DNA from: Bradyrhizobium diazoefficiens
GTDB taxonomy: Bacteria > Pseudomonadota > Alphaproteobacteria > Rhizobiales > Xanthobacteraceae
Direction: 5' to 3'
Length of the DNA stretch: 64,000 nt
Assembly (NCBI RefSeq): GCF_018129965.1
Contig: NZ_JAFCKW010000002.1
Location: 124,001-188,000 of the forward strand
The notes under the pieces are model-generated. The model saw only the letters and a list, made by a program, of their open reading frames with translations. It did no database searches and had not been told where the DNA came from. The position numbers and the translations under genes are program-made. Below are positions 43,312-53,571 of the stretch, piece after piece; position 1 is the stretch's first letter; the number at the start of each line of letters is the position of its first letter.

Positions 43312-44505
43312 CTACTTCTGCTGCTGCGGCAGGAAGCTCGGCCCGACCGAGCGGATCGGCTTGTTCTCAGAGGACGTCGTCGCCGTGCCGGTATCGACGG
43401 GCGGCGTTGCGGCCGGTGCGCTGGCTGTGGTCGGCGCCGGGGTCGTGCCCTTCTTTGCCGTCGTTGCAGGCGTGCCCTTGCCGAGCCGCTGCTGCTGCAT
43501 CTTCCTGGCGCTCTCCTCGGTGACGATGATGTCACCCTGCTGCTCGGCGGCCGCCTTGTCGTCGGCCGATTTCAGCGCGTCGGCCCAGGTCTGCCCCGCC
43601 GCCTTGCAGGAGCAGGACGGGTTGAACTCGCTGCGGAATTTGAACGCGGTCGGCAGCGCGGTGTAGGGCTGCCCGGTGGTGGAGACCGCGGAGCTCATGT
43701 CCTCGCCGGGATTGCGATGGGTGTAGAGCACGGCTTCGGCCGCCGGACACAGCGCCTTGCAGGTCTTCTCGTCGTCGGGGAAGCGCGCCGGCACCGTGGC
43801 GAACGACACCGGGAAATAGGCGCCGTCGCAGGTGCGCACGCAAACGGTGCGGTAGGTGCCGGATTGCGGCCCGAGATCGGAGGGCGGGCCGCCTTGCGGA
43901 TTGCCCGGATTATTTCCGCCGAACAGATTGTTCAGGAAGTTGCCGCCCTGCGACTGGCCGGCATTGGCATATTGCGGGCCGCAATTGTTCTGCGCCAGCG
44001 CGGCCAGCACCGAGCGGCGCTGGCTGTCGCGCTCGGGGCTGAAGCCGCCGGCGGCGCCGCCGCGCAGGCGTTCGAGATTGCCGGTGATCTGGTCCAGATT
44101 GGCGCGCATCTGCTGGATCTGGGTGTTGACCGGACCGCATTGCGCCGACTGGCCGTTGAACAGCGAGAAGAAGCCGGAGGAATCGCAGCCCATGCGCTTG
44201 GCCTGCATGGTGACCCGGTCGAGCTCGGCCTGCTGCTTGGCCTGGGAGTCCTGGTAGCGGCGGATCTGGTCGTCGCGTGCAGGGTCGCCGCCACCACCGC
44301 CACGATCGAGCGCGGCTAGCTGGCCTTCGAGGCGAACGCACATCGGATTCGGCCCGAGCCCGTTCTGGCCGGGCTGAGGCGGCGGGCCGGGCGGGCCAGC
44401 CTGCGCGAAAGCGCCGGTGGCAAGCACGACGGTGCTCAGAAGCACGGTGCAGGCAAGGATGGAGCTGGCACGGGAGAGAGACAGAAATTCAGGCATATCC
44501 GCCAT
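43312..44505 (-). CDS. DUF2865 protein, secreted
   Basis: The 397-residue protein has a signal peptide (VLLSTVVLATGAFAQA), a coiled central part (KQQAELDRVTMQAKRMGCD, LDQITGNLERLRGG) and the conserved cysteine motif of DUF2865 (CVRTCDGAYFPVSF ... CKALCPAAEAVLYTH ... CSCKAA). The C-terminus is low-complexity Thr/Ala/Pro. ATG at 44505 or 44496 starts it. The family is frequent in Bradyrhizobium; role unknown. Confidence 0.85.
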   Translation of the reverse strand: MADMPEFLSLSRASSILACTVLLSTVVLATGAFAQAGPPGPPPQPGQNGLGPNPMCVRLEGQLAALDRGGGGGDPARDDQIRRYQDSQAKQQAELDRVTMQAKRMGCDSSGFFSLFNGQSAQCGPVNTQIQQMRANLDQITGNLERLRGGAAGGFSPERDSQRRSVLAALAQNNCGPQYANAGQSQGGNFLNNLFGGNNPGNPQGGPPSDLGPQSGTYRTVCVRTCDGAYFPVSFATVPARFPDDEKTCKALCPAAEAVLYTHRNPGEDMSSAVSTTGQPYTALPTAFKFRSEFNPSCSCKAAGQTWADALKSADDKAAAEQQGDIIVTEESARKMQQQRLGKGTPATTAKKGTTPAPTTASAPAATPPVDTGTATTSSENKPIRSVGPSFLPQQQK

Positions 44506-44635
44506 TCTAGCGAGGTCACGGCCCCATGTGACATCGGAGGGCCGAAGCGCGCCCTCCCATAGCCGCTTCCTGCGGCATCGTCACGTCGTTTCGGGGGCCG
44601 AAACCGCTCCTAAGGTACGCCAGCTCCGAGCAAAT

Positions 44636-44941
44636 TCAGCGCTGGCAGGTGATTGCGACATATTCGTCGCAATGGCCATGGGAGCAGTTTGCGCCGGTTT
44701 TGGGGACGGAGCCGGTAATTTCGTCGGGATCGACCCGGCGATAGCTGGATACCTGGGCAAAATCCCGTGACTGGCAGTAGGTCCGCGCGACCTGCGCGCC
44801 GCATTTCTCGCCCTTGGCCAGGCACTGATCGACGCCGTAGCCGTCCGCCTGGTTGGCGATAATGAAGACGCGGGTCTCCGCGCATGCGCCGGAGGCCGCG
44901 ATGAGGGAGGCACAGGAGACGAGCGCGAACAAGGATCGCAT
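44636..44941 (-). CDS. Periplasmic small cysteine-rich protein, 101 aa
   Basis: Start ATG 44941 gives a signal peptide (MRSLFALVSCASLIAASGAC) and a mature domain with six cysteines (QCLAKGEKCG, YCQ, NCSHGHCDEY, TCQR) that could form disulphides. It lies upstream of the DUF2865 gene on the same strand, 130 bases away, and may be unrelated. No family recognised. Confidence 0.7.
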   Translation of the reverse strand: MRSLFALVSCASLIAASGACAETRVFIIANQADGYGVDQCLAKGEKCGAQVARTYCQSRDFAQVSSYRRVDPDEITGSVPKTGANCSHGHCDEYVAITCQR

Positions 44942-45226
44942 GGGTGCACCGGAGCTTTGGGAAACCACCGGTTCCAAATAAGCCAAAAAGGTTAAGGATG
45001 ATGAACCATGAAGGCAGGCGGCAGCATTTTTCAGGAAGAAGTGGCAATTTGGCGGTTCCCTTGACGCGGGGGCGCCTCATAGCCCATATGTTCCCCATGA
45101 ACGGTCTCCTCGTCATTTGCGCGATTTGCCGCGAGATTACGAGCTAGCGATTCGCTGGCTGGAGCCGTCTTTTCTCAAAACCATTGAGAGCACTGGACGC
45201 CCGGCCAACAGCCGACGGGTGTCCCT

Positions 45227-46609
45227 ATGGAATTGCGCCTTTACGATACGCTGACCAAGGAGAAGCGGCCGTTCGTGCCGCTCGATGCGAACAACGTCCG
45301 CATGTATGTCTGCGGACCGACCGTCTATGACTTCGCCCATATCGGCAATGCGCGGCCGGTGATCGTGTTCGACGTGCTGTTTCGGCTGCTGCGCCATCTC
45401 TATGGCGAGGCGCACGTCAAATATGTCCGCAACATCACCGACGTCGACGACAAGATCAACGACCGCGCCGCGCGCGATTTCCCCGGCCTGCCGCTGAACG
45501 AGGCGATCCGCAAGGTCACCGAGCAGACGGGCAAGCAGTTTCACGCCGACGTCGATGCGCTTGGCGCGCTGCGGCCGAGCGTCGAGCCGCGCGCGACCGA
45601 GCACATCGGGGAGATGCGCGAAATCATCGAGCGGCTGGTCAAGGGCGGCTTTGCCTATGCCGCCGAGGACCACGTGCTGTTCTCGCCGCAGGCGATGAAC
45701 GCGGCCAATTCGGCGTTGCCGCGTTACGGCGCGCTGTCCAATCGCTCGCTCGACGAGATGATCGCCGGCGCCCGCGTCGATATCGCGCCCTACAAGAGGG
45801 ACAATACCGACTTCGTGCTGTGGAAGCCGTCCAAGCCCGGTGAGCCGTCATGGCCGTCGCCGGCCGGCATCAGGGCCGAGGGACGCCCGGGTTGGCACAT
45901 CGAGTGCTCGGCGATGGCCTGGAAGCATCTCGGCGAACATTTCGACATCCATGGCGGCGGCATCGATCTGGTGTTTCCGCATCACGAGAACGAGGTCGCG
46001 CAGAGCTGCTGCGCCTTCCATCGGGATCGCATGGCGAACTACTGGATGCATAACGGCTTCCTGCAGGTCGAGAGCGAGAAGATGTCGAAGAGCCTCGGCA
46101 ACTTCATCACGATCCACGAACTGCTCGCGGATTGGCCGGGCGAGGTGCTGCGCCTGAACATGCTGAAGACGCATTATCGCTCGCCGATCGACTGGACTAT
46201 GAAGTCGCTGGAGGAGAGCGCCAGGACGCTCGACGACTGGTATCGCATCGCCGCCGACGTCGCGTCGGACAAGCCTTCTGCGTCCGTGATCGAGCCGTTG
46301 CTCGACGACCTCAACACGCCGCTCGCGATCGCGGCGCTGCACGGCCTGCGCAACAGCGACGTTCCCGCCCTGGCGGGATCGTTGCGGCTGCTCGGCTTCC
46401 TGTCCGAAAGCGCCGCGCAATGGGAAGGGCGCAAGCATCAGGCCAGCGGCATCGATGCCCAAGAGGTCGAGCGTCTGCTCGCGGAGCGGACCGCCGCCCG
46501 CGGCCGCAAGGATTTTGCCGAGTCCGACCGCATCCGCGATCTGCTTGCCGCGATGGGCGTGGCGATCAAGGACTCCAAGGACGGCACGACCTGGGAGGTC
46601 GTGCGATGA
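45227..46609 (+). CDS. cysS: Cysteinyl-tRNA synthetase
   Basis: CysRS charges tRNA-Cys. The 460-residue enzyme has the HIGH-like motif ([18 protein letters not shown]), the KMSKS loop ([10 protein letters not shown]) and the zinc ligands, including [11 protein letters not shown] and HHENEVAQS. Its stop overlaps the ATG of a 37-codon ORF in ATGA style, the first of three overlaps in a run of four genes. The upstream 285 bases hold no gene. Confidence 0.96.
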   Translation: MELRLYDTLTKEKRPFVPLDANNVRMYVCGPTVYDFAHIGNARPVIVFDVLFRLLRHLYGEAHVKYVRNITDVDDKINDRAARDFPGLPLNEAIRKVTEQTGKQFHADVDALGALRPSVEPRATEHIGEMREIIERLVKGGFAYAAEDHVLFSPQAMNAANSALPRYGALSNRSLDEMIAGARVDIAPYKRDNTDFVLWKPSKPGEPSWPSPAGIRAEGRPGWHIECSAMAWKHLGEHFDIHGGGIDLVFPHHENEVAQSCCAFHRDRMANYWMHNGFLQVESEKMSKSLGNFITIHELLADWPGEVLRLNMLKTHYRSPIDWTMKSLEESARTLDDWYRIAADVASDKPSASVIEPLLDDLNTPLAIAALHGLRNSDVPALAGSLRLLGFLSESAAQWEGRKHQASGIDAQEVERLLAERTAARGRKDFAESDRIRDLLAAMGVAIKDSKDGTTWEVVR

Positions 46610-46719
46610 GACGCCCCGACACGCCGTTTCCGCGGCATTGGCTCTATTACATAGCGCTGAAAATCCTGCTGCTCGGCGCCGCGGTGGCGCTGGCGCTCAA
46701 GCTCTACGGGATATGGTGA
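46606..46719 (+). CDS. 37-aa single-span membrane ORF, overlapping cysS
   Basis: The frame starts at the ATGA that overlaps the cysS stop. It encodes a short basic N-terminus ([12 protein letters not shown]), one clear membrane helix ([21 protein letters not shown]) and a short end (YGIW). The internal Shine-Dalgarno GGGAGG is in cysS eight bases before the ATG. Its stop TGA overlaps the next gene's start (ATGGTGA). It is too short to classify. Confidence 0.6.
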   Translation: MRRPDTPFPRHWLYYIALKILLLGAAVALALKLYGIW

Positions 46720-47216
46720 AGACCATGGGACAGACTTTGCCGAAGCCCGGCCTGCGGCCCTTCCTGCCGGCGGACGTGCCGCTGCTCGCCGCGATCTTCG
46801 CGGCCAGCATCGAGGAGCTGACCGGCGAGGACTACAACGAGGCGCAGCAGCAGGCCTGGATGGAGGCGGCGGACAGTGCGGAGTTCGGCAAGCAGCTTGC
46901 GGCCGACCTGACGCTGGTCGCGACGCTGGAGGGCTCGCCCGTCGGCTTCGCTTCGCTGCGCGGGGCCGATCACATCCGCATGCTCTATGTGCATCCCGCC
47001 GTGACCGGGCAGGGCATCGCGACCATGCTGGTCGACGCGCTGGAGAAGCTAGCCGGCGGCCGCGGCGCGCAAAACCTGTCGGTCGATGCCAGTGATAACG
47101 CGCAAGGCTTCTTCGCCAAGCGCGGCTACGTCGCCATGCAGCGCAACAGCATCACCGTGGGCGACGAATGGCTCGCCAACACCACGATGAAGAAGGCGCT
47201 CGGAGCCACGTCATGA
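46713..47216 (+). CDS. GNAT-family acetyltransferase
   Basis: The 167-residue protein has the GNAT fold: an N-terminal helix pair (LRPFLPADVPLLAAIFAASI), a central beta region (VGFASLRGADHIRMLYVHPA) and the acetyl-CoA pyrophosphate loop (PAVTGQGIATMLVDAL), then ASDNAQGFFAKRGYVAM. ATG 46713 overlaps the previous ORF; ATG 46725 is an alternative. The stop overlaps the cimA ATG. The substrate is unknown. Confidence 0.88.
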   Translation: MVKTMGQTLPKPGLRPFLPADVPLLAAIFAASIEELTGEDYNEAQQQAWMEAADSAEFGKQLAADLTLVATLEGSPVGFASLRGADHIRMLYVHPAVTGQGIATMLVDALEKLAGGRGAQNLSVDASDNAQGFFAKRGYVAMQRNSITVGDEWLANTTMKKALGATS

Positions 47217-48811
47217 GCAAGCAGCGCCTCTATCTGTTCGACACCACGCTGCGCGACGGCGCGCAGACCAATGGCGTCGATTTCACCCTGGCCGACAAGC
47301 AGATCATCGCGGCGATGCTGGACGAGCTCGGCATCGACTATGTCGAGGGCGGCTATCCCGGCGCCAATCCGACCGACACCGAGTTCTTCGGCACCAGGCC
47401 CAAATTGTCGCATGCGCGCTTCACCGCCTTCGGCATGACGCGCCGGGCAGGGCGCTCGGTCTCCAACGATCCCGGCGTCGCCGGTCTGCTGGAGGCCAGG
47501 GCCGATGCGATCTGTTTCGTGGCCAAGTCGTCGGCGTATCAGGTGCGCGTCGCGCTGGAGACGACGAAGGAGGAAAATCTCGCCTCCATTCGCGACAGCG
47601 TCGCTGCCGCGAAGGCGGCCGGCCGCGAGGTCATGCTCGACTGCGAGCATTTCTTCGACGGCTACAAGGAAGATCCCGATTTCGCACTCGCCTGCGCCAA
47701 GGCCGCTTATGAGGCCGGCGCGCGCTGGGTTGTGCTGTGCGACACCAATGGCGGCACCATGCCGAACGAGATCGAGGCCATCGTCACCGAGGTGACGAAG
47801 CATATTCCCGGCTATCATCTCGGCATCCATGCCCATAACGATACCGAGCAGGCGGTGGCGAATTCGCTGGCGGCGGTGCGCGCCGGCGCGCGGCAGATCC
47901 AGGGTACACTGAACGGCCTTGGCGAGCGCTGCGGCAACGCCAATCTCTGCTCGCTGATCCCGACCCTGAAGCTGAAGCAGGAATTCGCCGACGCTTTCGA
48001 GATCTCCGTCACGCCCGAGAAGCTCGCGACGCTGGTCAAGGTGTCGCGCACGCTCGACGACATGCTCAACCGGGTGCCGAACCGGCATGCGGCCTATGTC
48101 GGCGAAAGCGCGTTCGTCACCAAGACCGGCATCCACGCGTCCGCCGTGCTGAAGGATCCGCACACCTATGAGCACGTGCTGCCCGAGACGGTCGGCAATC
48201 ACCGCAAGGTGCTGGTCTCCGACCAGGCCGGCCGCTCCAACGTCATCGCCGAGCTCGACCGCGCCGGCATCGCCTATGAGAAGAGCGATCCGAAGCTGAC
48301 GCGGCTGGTGGAGGAATTGAAGCAGCGCGAGGCGGCCGGCTACGCCTATGAATCCGCCAACGCCTCGTTCGACCTCCTGGCGCGCCGCACGCTCGGCAAG
48401 GTACCGCAATATTTCGAGGTCGAGCAGTTCGACGTCAATGTCGAGCAACGCTACAATTCGCACGGCGAGCGCGTCACCGTGGCACTTGCCGTGGTCAAGG
48501 TCGACGTCGCCGGCGAGCATCTGATCTCGGCCGCGGAAGGCAACGGTCCGGTCAACGCGCTCGACCTCGCGCTGCGCAAGGACCTCGGAAAATACCAGAA
48601 ATACATCGAGGGCTTGAGGCTGATCGACTACCGCGTGCGTATCCTCAATGGCGGCACCGGCGCGGTGACGCGCGTGCTGATCGAGAGCGAGGACGAAAAC
48701 GGCGACAGCTGGACCACCGTCGGCGTGTCGCCGAACATCATCGACGCCTCGTTCCAGGCGCTGATGGATTCGGTGATCTACAAGCTGGTGAAGTCGGGCG
48801 CGCCGGCGTAG
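47213..48811 (+). CDS. cimA: (R)-citramalate synthase CimA
   Basis: CimA condenses pyruvate with acetyl-CoA to citramalate, a route to isoleucine. The 532-residue protein has the DRE-TIM active site (FDTTLRDGAQTNGVDFT), the metal His pair in GIHAHNDTEQAVANS, a TIM barrel (residues about 1-280) and a C-terminal LeuA-type allosteric domain. The length and the GGYPGANPTD start resemble CimA more than LeuA. ATGA overlap with the GNAT gene points to coupled translation. Confidence 0.93.
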   Translation: MSKQRLYLFDTTLRDGAQTNGVDFTLADKQIIAAMLDELGIDYVEGGYPGANPTDTEFFGTRPKLSHARFTAFGMTRRAGRSVSNDPGVAGLLEARADAICFVAKSSAYQVRVALETTKEENLASIRDSVAAAKAAGREVMLDCEHFFDGYKEDPDFALACAKAAYEAGARWVVLCDTNGGTMPNEIEAIVTEVTKHIPGYHLGIHAHNDTEQAVANSLAAVRAGARQIQGTLNGLGERCGNANLCSLIPTLKLKQEFADAFEISVTPEKLATLVKVSRTLDDMLNRVPNRHAAYVGESAFVTKTGIHASAVLKDPHTYEHVLPETVGNHRKVLVSDQAGRSNVIAELDRAGIAYEKSDPKLTRLVEELKQREAAGYAYESANASFDLLARRTLGKVPQYFEVEQFDVNVEQRYNSHGERVTVALAVVKVDVAGEHLISAAEGNGPVNALDLALRKDLGKYQKYIEGLRLIDYRVRILNGGTGAVTRVLIESEDENGDSWTTVGVSPNIIDASFQALMDSVIYKLVKSGAPA

Positions 48812-48827
48812 GCGTGGCCACGGCAGA

Positions 48828-48913
48828 CGTCATTGCGAGCGAAGCGAAGAAATCCAGAGTCGTTCCGCGGCGACAGTCTGGATTGCTTCGTCGGTTCGCT
48901 CCTCGCAATGACG
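48828..48913. repeat. Rhizobial inverted repeat (CATTGCGAGCGAAGCGAAG type)
   Basis: Ends CGTCATTGCGAG (48828-48839) and CTCGCAATGACG (48902-48913) are exact inverted complements, and internal arms (GAAGCGAAGAAATCCAGA and TCTGGATTGCTTCG) add a stem. It is a common Bradyrhizobium-type element. It lies between cimA and the convergent LOG gene. Confidence 0.85.
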
Positions 48914-48938
48914 AGGATGCATTGCTGCCGCGCGGCTC

Positions 48939-49544
48939 TCAGAGCTTGCGCGCAACGTCCGGGGCGAGCTGCTTTTCAGCCTCGGCGAGCTGGGCCACGG
49001 CGGACTTCAGCTTGGGCAGGATCTCCTCGACACGATCCGCCTTGAGGATGTCCACCGACAGGCCGGCGCGGATGAACTCGGTCTGGCGCATGTGCGAGAG
49101 CAGCGAGAACAGCGGCTCCCAGAAATTGTCGATATTGGCAAGCAGCACCGGCTTGGCGTGACGGCCGAGCTGTTTCCAGGTCAATTGCTCGACCAGCTCC
49201 TCGAGCGTGCCGACGCCGCCCGGCAATGCCACGAACGCGTCCGAGCGTTCGAACATCAGCCGCTTGCGCTCGTGCATGTCGGGCGTGACGATCATTTCCT
49301 GCACGCGCGTCAGCGCATTCTCGCGCCTGCGCAGGAATTCCGGGATGATGCCGGTGACGGTGCCGCCGTGGTCGAGCACGGCGGTCGCCACAGCGCCCAT
49401 CAGGCCGACCGAGCCGCCGCCATAAACCAAGCGAACATTGTTCTCGGCGAGCGCTTTGCCGAGCGCCTTGGCGCTTTCGATGAAGAGGGGATTGGTTCCG
49501 GATCCGGAGCCGCAATAGACACAGACGGTTTTGATGGTGCTCAT
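48939..49544 (-). CDS. LOG-family protein (Rossmann fold nucleotide hydrolase)
   Basis: The 201-residue protein matches LOG/TIGR00730 proteins, which split nucleoside 5'-monophosphates and are linked to cytokinin activation in plants and bacteria. Motifs are GGGSVGLMGAVA (nucleotide loop) and PGGVGTLEELVEQ (catalytic Glu/Arg region), with RKRLMFERSDAFVALPGG. ATGs at 49553 and 49544 are both possible starts. Confidence 0.9.
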   Translation of the reverse strand: MSTIKTVCVYCGSGSGTNPLFIESAKALGKALAENNVRLVYGGGSVGLMGAVATAVLDHGGTVTGIIPEFLRRRENALTRVQEMIVTPDMHERKRLMFERSDAFVALPGGVGTLEELVEQLTWKQLGRHAKPVLLANIDNFWEPLFSLLSHMRQTEFIRAGLSVDILKADRVEEILPKLKSAVAQLAEAEKQLAPDVARKL

Positions 49545-49746
49545 TGGTGCCATGATGCATCGCAGCGAAAGGGCGTCAAGCCCAATCGGTGATTCGGACC
49601 ACCCGGAAATCTACCGGTAAATGACGACAAACAATCGAAGATTCGCCATCTGGCGGGGTGCGTTTGGCTCCGGAAGCTTCTATATGACGAGCGAAAATCG
49701 TTAATTGCAACGCAGCCCGCATCCGGCGGGCTTTCAGGCTGTTTTG

Positions 49747-51702
49747 ATGAACCCTCACCCTTCGTCCCACGGCGCAGACGCGCCCGAGCCGGCCGGCGGA
49801 CCGCTGGAACGGGCCACGCTGATGGGCACGCTCGCGCATCTGTGGCCCTATATCTGGCCGGGCGACCGCTTCGATCTGAAGATGCGCGTGGTCTGGTCGG
49901 TGGTGCTGCTGCTGGCCGCCAAGCTGATCACGCTGACGGTTCCATTCAGCTTCAAATGGGCGACCGATGCGCTGACCGGCGCCAACACGGCGCCGGTGCA
50001 GGCCGACAATTGGCACCTCTGGGTGATCGCCTCGCCGCTGCTGCTGACCGCAAGCTATGGCGTGATGCGCATCGTGATGGCGGTGCTGACGCAATGGCGC
50101 GACGGCGTGTTCGCCCGCGTCGCCATGCATGCGGTGCGCAAGCTCGCCACCATCACCTTCATCCACATGCACGAACTCTCGCTGCGCTTCCATCTCGAGC
50201 GCAAGACCGGCGGCCTCACGCGCGTGCTCGAGCGCGGCCGATCGGGCATCGAAGTCATCGTCCGCATGGTGATCCTGCAACTGATCCCGACCATCGTCGA
50301 GGTCTCGCTGCTGCTGGCCGTGCTGCTCTGGCAGTTCGACTGGCGCTACGTCGTGGCGACGCTGATCACGGTCGCGGTCTACATGTACTACACCTACATC
50401 GCGACCGAGTGGCGGATCGGCATCCGCCGCAAGATGAACGATTCCGACACCGATGCGAACACCAAGGCGATCGACTCGCTGCTCAACTACGAGACCGTCA
50501 AATATTTCAGCGCCGAGGCGCGCGAGGCGCAGCGCTACGACAAGTCGGTCGCGCGCTATGAGGAGTCCAGCGTCCAGGCCTATACGTCGCTCGCCGTGCT
50601 CAACACCGGACAAGCCGTGATCTTCACGATGGGTCTGACCGCGACCATGCTGATGTGCGCGATCGGCGTGCGCAACGGCACCAACACGGTCGGCGATTTC
50701 GTCCTCGTCAATGCCATGATGATCCAGCTCTACCAGCCCCTGAATTTCATGGGCATGGTCTATCGCGAGATCAAGCAGGCGATCATCGACATCGAGAAGA
50801 TGTTCGGCGTGCTGGGCCGCGAAGCCGAGATCAAGGACATCCCCGACGCGAAGCCGCTGGTCGTCTCCGCAGGCGCCGTGCGGTTCGAGGACGTTCGCTT
50901 TGCCTACGAGACCACGCGGCCTATCCTCAAGGGCATCAGCTTCGAGGTGCCGGCCGGCAAGACGGTCGCGATCGTCGGCCCGTCGGGAGCGGGCAAGTCG
51001 ACCATCTCGCGACTTCTTTTCCGTCTTTATGACATCTCCGGCGGCAGGATCCTGATCGACGGCCAGGACATCCGCGAGGTCACGCAGGCGAGCTTGCGCG
51101 CCTCGATCGGCATGGTGCCGCAGGATACCGTGCTGTTCAACGACACCATCCGCTACAACATCCGCTACGGCCGCTGGGACGCCAGCGATGCCGAGGTCGA
51201 GCAGGCCGCGCAACTGGCGCAGATCGACCATTTCATCCGCATGGCGCCGAAGGGCTATGAGACCCAGGTCGGCGAGCGCGGCCTGAAACTGTCCGGCGGC
51301 GAGAAGCAGCGCGTCGCCATCGCGCGGACCGTTTTGAAGGCACCGCCGATTCTGGTGCTGGACGAGGCGACGTCGGCGCTCGACACCCACACCGAGCACG
51401 AAATCCAGGGCGCGCTCGAGCGCGTGGCGGAGAATCGAACCTCGCTGGTGATCGCGCACCGGCTTTCGACCATCGTCGGGGCCGATGAGATCATCGTGCT
51501 GGACCAGGGCCGCATCGCCGAGCGCGGCACCCACGCCAAGCTGCTCGCGCTGGGTGGTCTCTATGCCAGCATGTGGAACAGGCAGCGCGAGGCCGAGGCT
51601 GCGCGCGAGAAACTGGCCAGGATGGCTGATAGCAGCGAGGCGCCCAACCGGGAGCCGCCGCCGGTCGAGGACGTCCTGACGACGCCTGCGGCGGCGGAGT
51701 GA
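49747..51702 (+). CDS. ABC exporter of the ATM1/HMT1 type
   Basis: The 651-residue half-transporter has six membrane helices (about residues 50-340) and an ATPase domain: Walker A GPSGAGKST, signature LSGGEKQRVAIAR, Walker B LVLDEATSALD. The membrane-loop sequence NYETVKYFSAEAREAQRYDK is the ATM1/ABCB7-type signature, which exports a glutathione-linked sulphur or metal compound. The start ATG 49747 lacks a clear ribosome-binding site. Confidence 0.93.
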   Translation: MNPHPSSHGADAPEPAGGPLERATLMGTLAHLWPYIWPGDRFDLKMRVVWSVVLLLAAKLITLTVPFSFKWATDALTGANTAPVQADNWHLWVIASPLLLTASYGVMRIVMAVLTQWRDGVFARVAMHAVRKLATITFIHMHELSLRFHLERKTGGLTRVLERGRSGIEVIVRMVILQLIPTIVEVSLLLAVLLWQFDWRYVVATLITVAVYMYYTYIATEWRIGIRRKMNDSDTDANTKAIDSLLNYETVKYFSAEAREAQRYDKSVARYEESSVQAYTSLAVLNTGQAVIFTMGLTATMLMCAIGVRNGTNTVGDFVLVNAMMIQLYQPLNFMGMVYREIKQAIIDIEKMFGVLGREAEIKDIPDAKPLVVSAGAVRFEDVRFAYETTRPILKGISFEVPAGKTVAIVGPSGAGKSTISRLLFRLYDISGGRILIDGQDIREVTQASLRASIGMVPQDTVLFNDTIRYNIRYGRWDASDAEVEQAAQLAQIDHFIRMAPKGYETQVGERGLKLSGGEKQRVAIARTVLKAPPILVLDEATSALDTHTEHEIQGALERVAENRTSLVIAHRLSTIVGADEIIVLDQGRIAERGTHAKLLALGGLYASMWNRQREAEAAREKLARMADSSEAPNREPPPVEDVLTTPAAAE

Positions 51703-51783
51703 CCTTGTCTCCGGTCCCAACTCTGGCCTAAACAACCGCGCGGGGCACCCCGCGTGCCATCAACCCTCAGGCGGCAGATAGCG

Positions 51784-52482
51784 ATGTCCATTCTCGATTC
51801 GATCCAGCGTCAGATCCCGCCGATCCACAAGGAGGGCTATCCCTTCATCGGTGGCTTTGCGCTGGCAAGCCTGATCCTGTTCTGGCTGTGGTCGCCGCTC
51901 GGGTGGATCGGCACGATCCTGACCGTATGGTGTGCGCTGTTCTTCCGCGACCCCGTGCGCGTGACGCCGGTTCGCGAGGGGCTCGTTGTGTCGCCGGCCG
52001 ACGGCCGCGTCTCAATGATCACCATGGCGCTGCCGCCGGCCGAACTCGGCCTCGGCGACCGGCCGCTGCCGCGCATCTCGATCTTCATGAGCGTGTTCAA
52101 CTGCCATGTGAACCGTGCGCCCGTGGCGGGCAGGGTGGACCGCATCGCCTACCGGCCCGGCCTCTTCATCAATGCCGAACTCGATAAGGCGAGCGAAGAC
52201 AATGAGCGCAACTCGCTGGTGATCACGACGCCGACGGCGCGGATCGGCGTGGTCCAGATCGCAGGGCTCATCGCCAAGCGCATCGTCTGCTTTGTCAGGG
52301 AGGGGCAGGCGATCGGGGCCGGCGAGCGCTTCGGCCTGATCCGCTTCGGCTCGCGGCTCGACGTTTATCTGCCCGTCGGGACGAAGGCGCTGGTCTCGGA
52401 AGGGCAGACCGCAATCGCCGGCGAGACGATCCTGGCCGACCTTGCCGGCGACGACCCGAGCCGCGCTTTCCGCGCCAATTAA
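51784..52482 (+). CDS. psd: Phosphatidylserine decarboxylase
   Basis: Psd converts phosphatidylserine to phosphatidylethanolamine. The 232-residue protein has an N-terminal membrane helix pair, the conserved [14 protein letters not shown] and the self-cleavage site near the C-terminus ([11 protein letters not shown], Gly-Ser giving the pyruvoyl group). It is the shorter Psd class, as in rhizobia. It is followed 85 bases later by pssA, forming a PE synthesis unit. Confidence 0.95.
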   Translation: MSILDSIQRQIPPIHKEGYPFIGGFALASLILFWLWSPLGWIGTILTVWCALFFRDPVRVTPVREGLVVSPADGRVSMITMALPPAELGLGDRPLPRISIFMSVFNCHVNRAPVAGRVDRIAYRPGLFINAELDKASEDNERNSLVITTPTARIGVVQIAGLIAKRIVCFVREGQAIGAGERFGLIRFGSRLDVYLPVGTKALVSEGQTAIAGETILADLAGDDPSRAFRAN

Positions 52483-52567
52483 CCATGAGTCGGGGGCGGC
52501 CGCGCTCCGCCGCAATAGCGCAGGGGAACCGGTCTTGCTATATCTCGCCTAAAGGTAAGGACGATCC

Positions 52568-53452
52568 ATGACGCCCTTTGACTTGCGAGATCCAGACGTG
52601 CGCCGCCGGCGGTTCCGCCCGATTCCGGTGCGGATGCTCGTGCCCAATGTCATCACGCTGCTGGCGATCTGTGCCGGCCTGACGGCGATCCGGCTATCGA
52701 TCGAAGGGCGCATGACGCTCGCCGTCTATGCCATCGTGTTCGCGGCCGCGCTCGACGGCATCGACGGCCGCATCGCGCGGCTGATCAAGGGCCAGTCCAA
52801 GTTCGGCGCCGAACTCGACAGCCTCGCTGATTTCGTCAATTTCGGCGTGGCGCCCGGCCTGATGCTGTATTTCTGGCAACTGCACGAGCTCGGCAATGCC
52901 GGATGGATCGCGGCCATGGTGTTTGCGATCTCGATGTGCCTGCGGCTCGCGCGCTTCAACGCGACGCTGGACGATCCGAACAAGCCGGCCTTTGCCGCCA
53001 ATTTCTTCACCGGGATGCCGGCGCCGGCCGGCGCCATCACCGTGATGTTGCCGATCTACGCGGCGTTCCTGGATCTGGGGCGCTGGCCAGCGTCGCTCAC
53101 GGCCGGCTACACGCTGTTGATCGCCTTCCTGATGGTGTCGCGTCTGCCGGTGTTCTCCGGCAAGAGCATGCGCATGCGGGTGCCGCCCGAGCTGGTGTTG
53201 CCGGCCTTCGTCGCGGTGATCTTCTTCATCGCGCTGCTGATCAGCTATCCCTGGTATGTGCTCTCGATCGGCACGGTGCTGTATCTGGCCTCGCTGCCGC
53301 TCGGTTTCAAATCCTATCGCGACCAGGCCCGCGCGACGGAAGCCGCCGCACCGGCAGGCGGAGGCGAGGTCCCGTCGCCGCCGTCGGCGCCGACGCTGGC
53401 AAACCTGGCAGAACCGCCGCAAGACGACGACCGGCCCGACCGGCTGCACTGA
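52568..53452 (+). CDS. pssA: CDP-diacylglycerol-serine O-phosphatidyltransferase
   Basis: PssA makes phosphatidylserine, the precursor of the Psd product. The 294-residue membrane enzyme has the CDP-alcohol phosphotransferase motif (DGIDGRIARLIKGQSKFG, then ELDSLADFVNFG) and multiple membrane helices. It ends in a Pro/Ala-rich tail of about 50 residues that is not conserved in the family. A TAAGG-like ribosome-binding site precedes the ATG. It is very likely cotranscribed with psd. Confidence 0.95.
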   Translation: MTPFDLRDPDVRRRRFRPIPVRMLVPNVITLLAICAGLTAIRLSIEGRMTLAVYAIVFAAALDGIDGRIARLIKGQSKFGAELDSLADFVNFGVAPGLMLYFWQLHELGNAGWIAAMVFAISMCLRLARFNATLDDPNKPAFAANFFTGMPAPAGAITVMLPIYAAFLDLGRWPASLTAGYTLLIAFLMVSRLPVFSGKSMRMRVPPELVLPAFVAVIFFIALLISYPWYVLSIGTVLYLASLPLGFKSYRDQARATEAAAPAGGGEVPSPPSAPTLANLAEPPQDDDRPDRLH

Positions 53453-53571
53453 GCGGCGCACGCGGATATCTGCCATGAAGGCTTCCTGAGTTGGGTTGAA
53501 ACCCGATCTCGGCTATATCGCCCTGTGTCGGCGGCACCGTGAGAACAGCCGCCCATTTGGGAGAGAACGCC

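Noticed and set aside
49576..51735. A 719-codon minus-strand frame opposite the ABC exporter
   Set aside because: It is antisense to a complete ABC transporter with all motifs and has no plausible fold.
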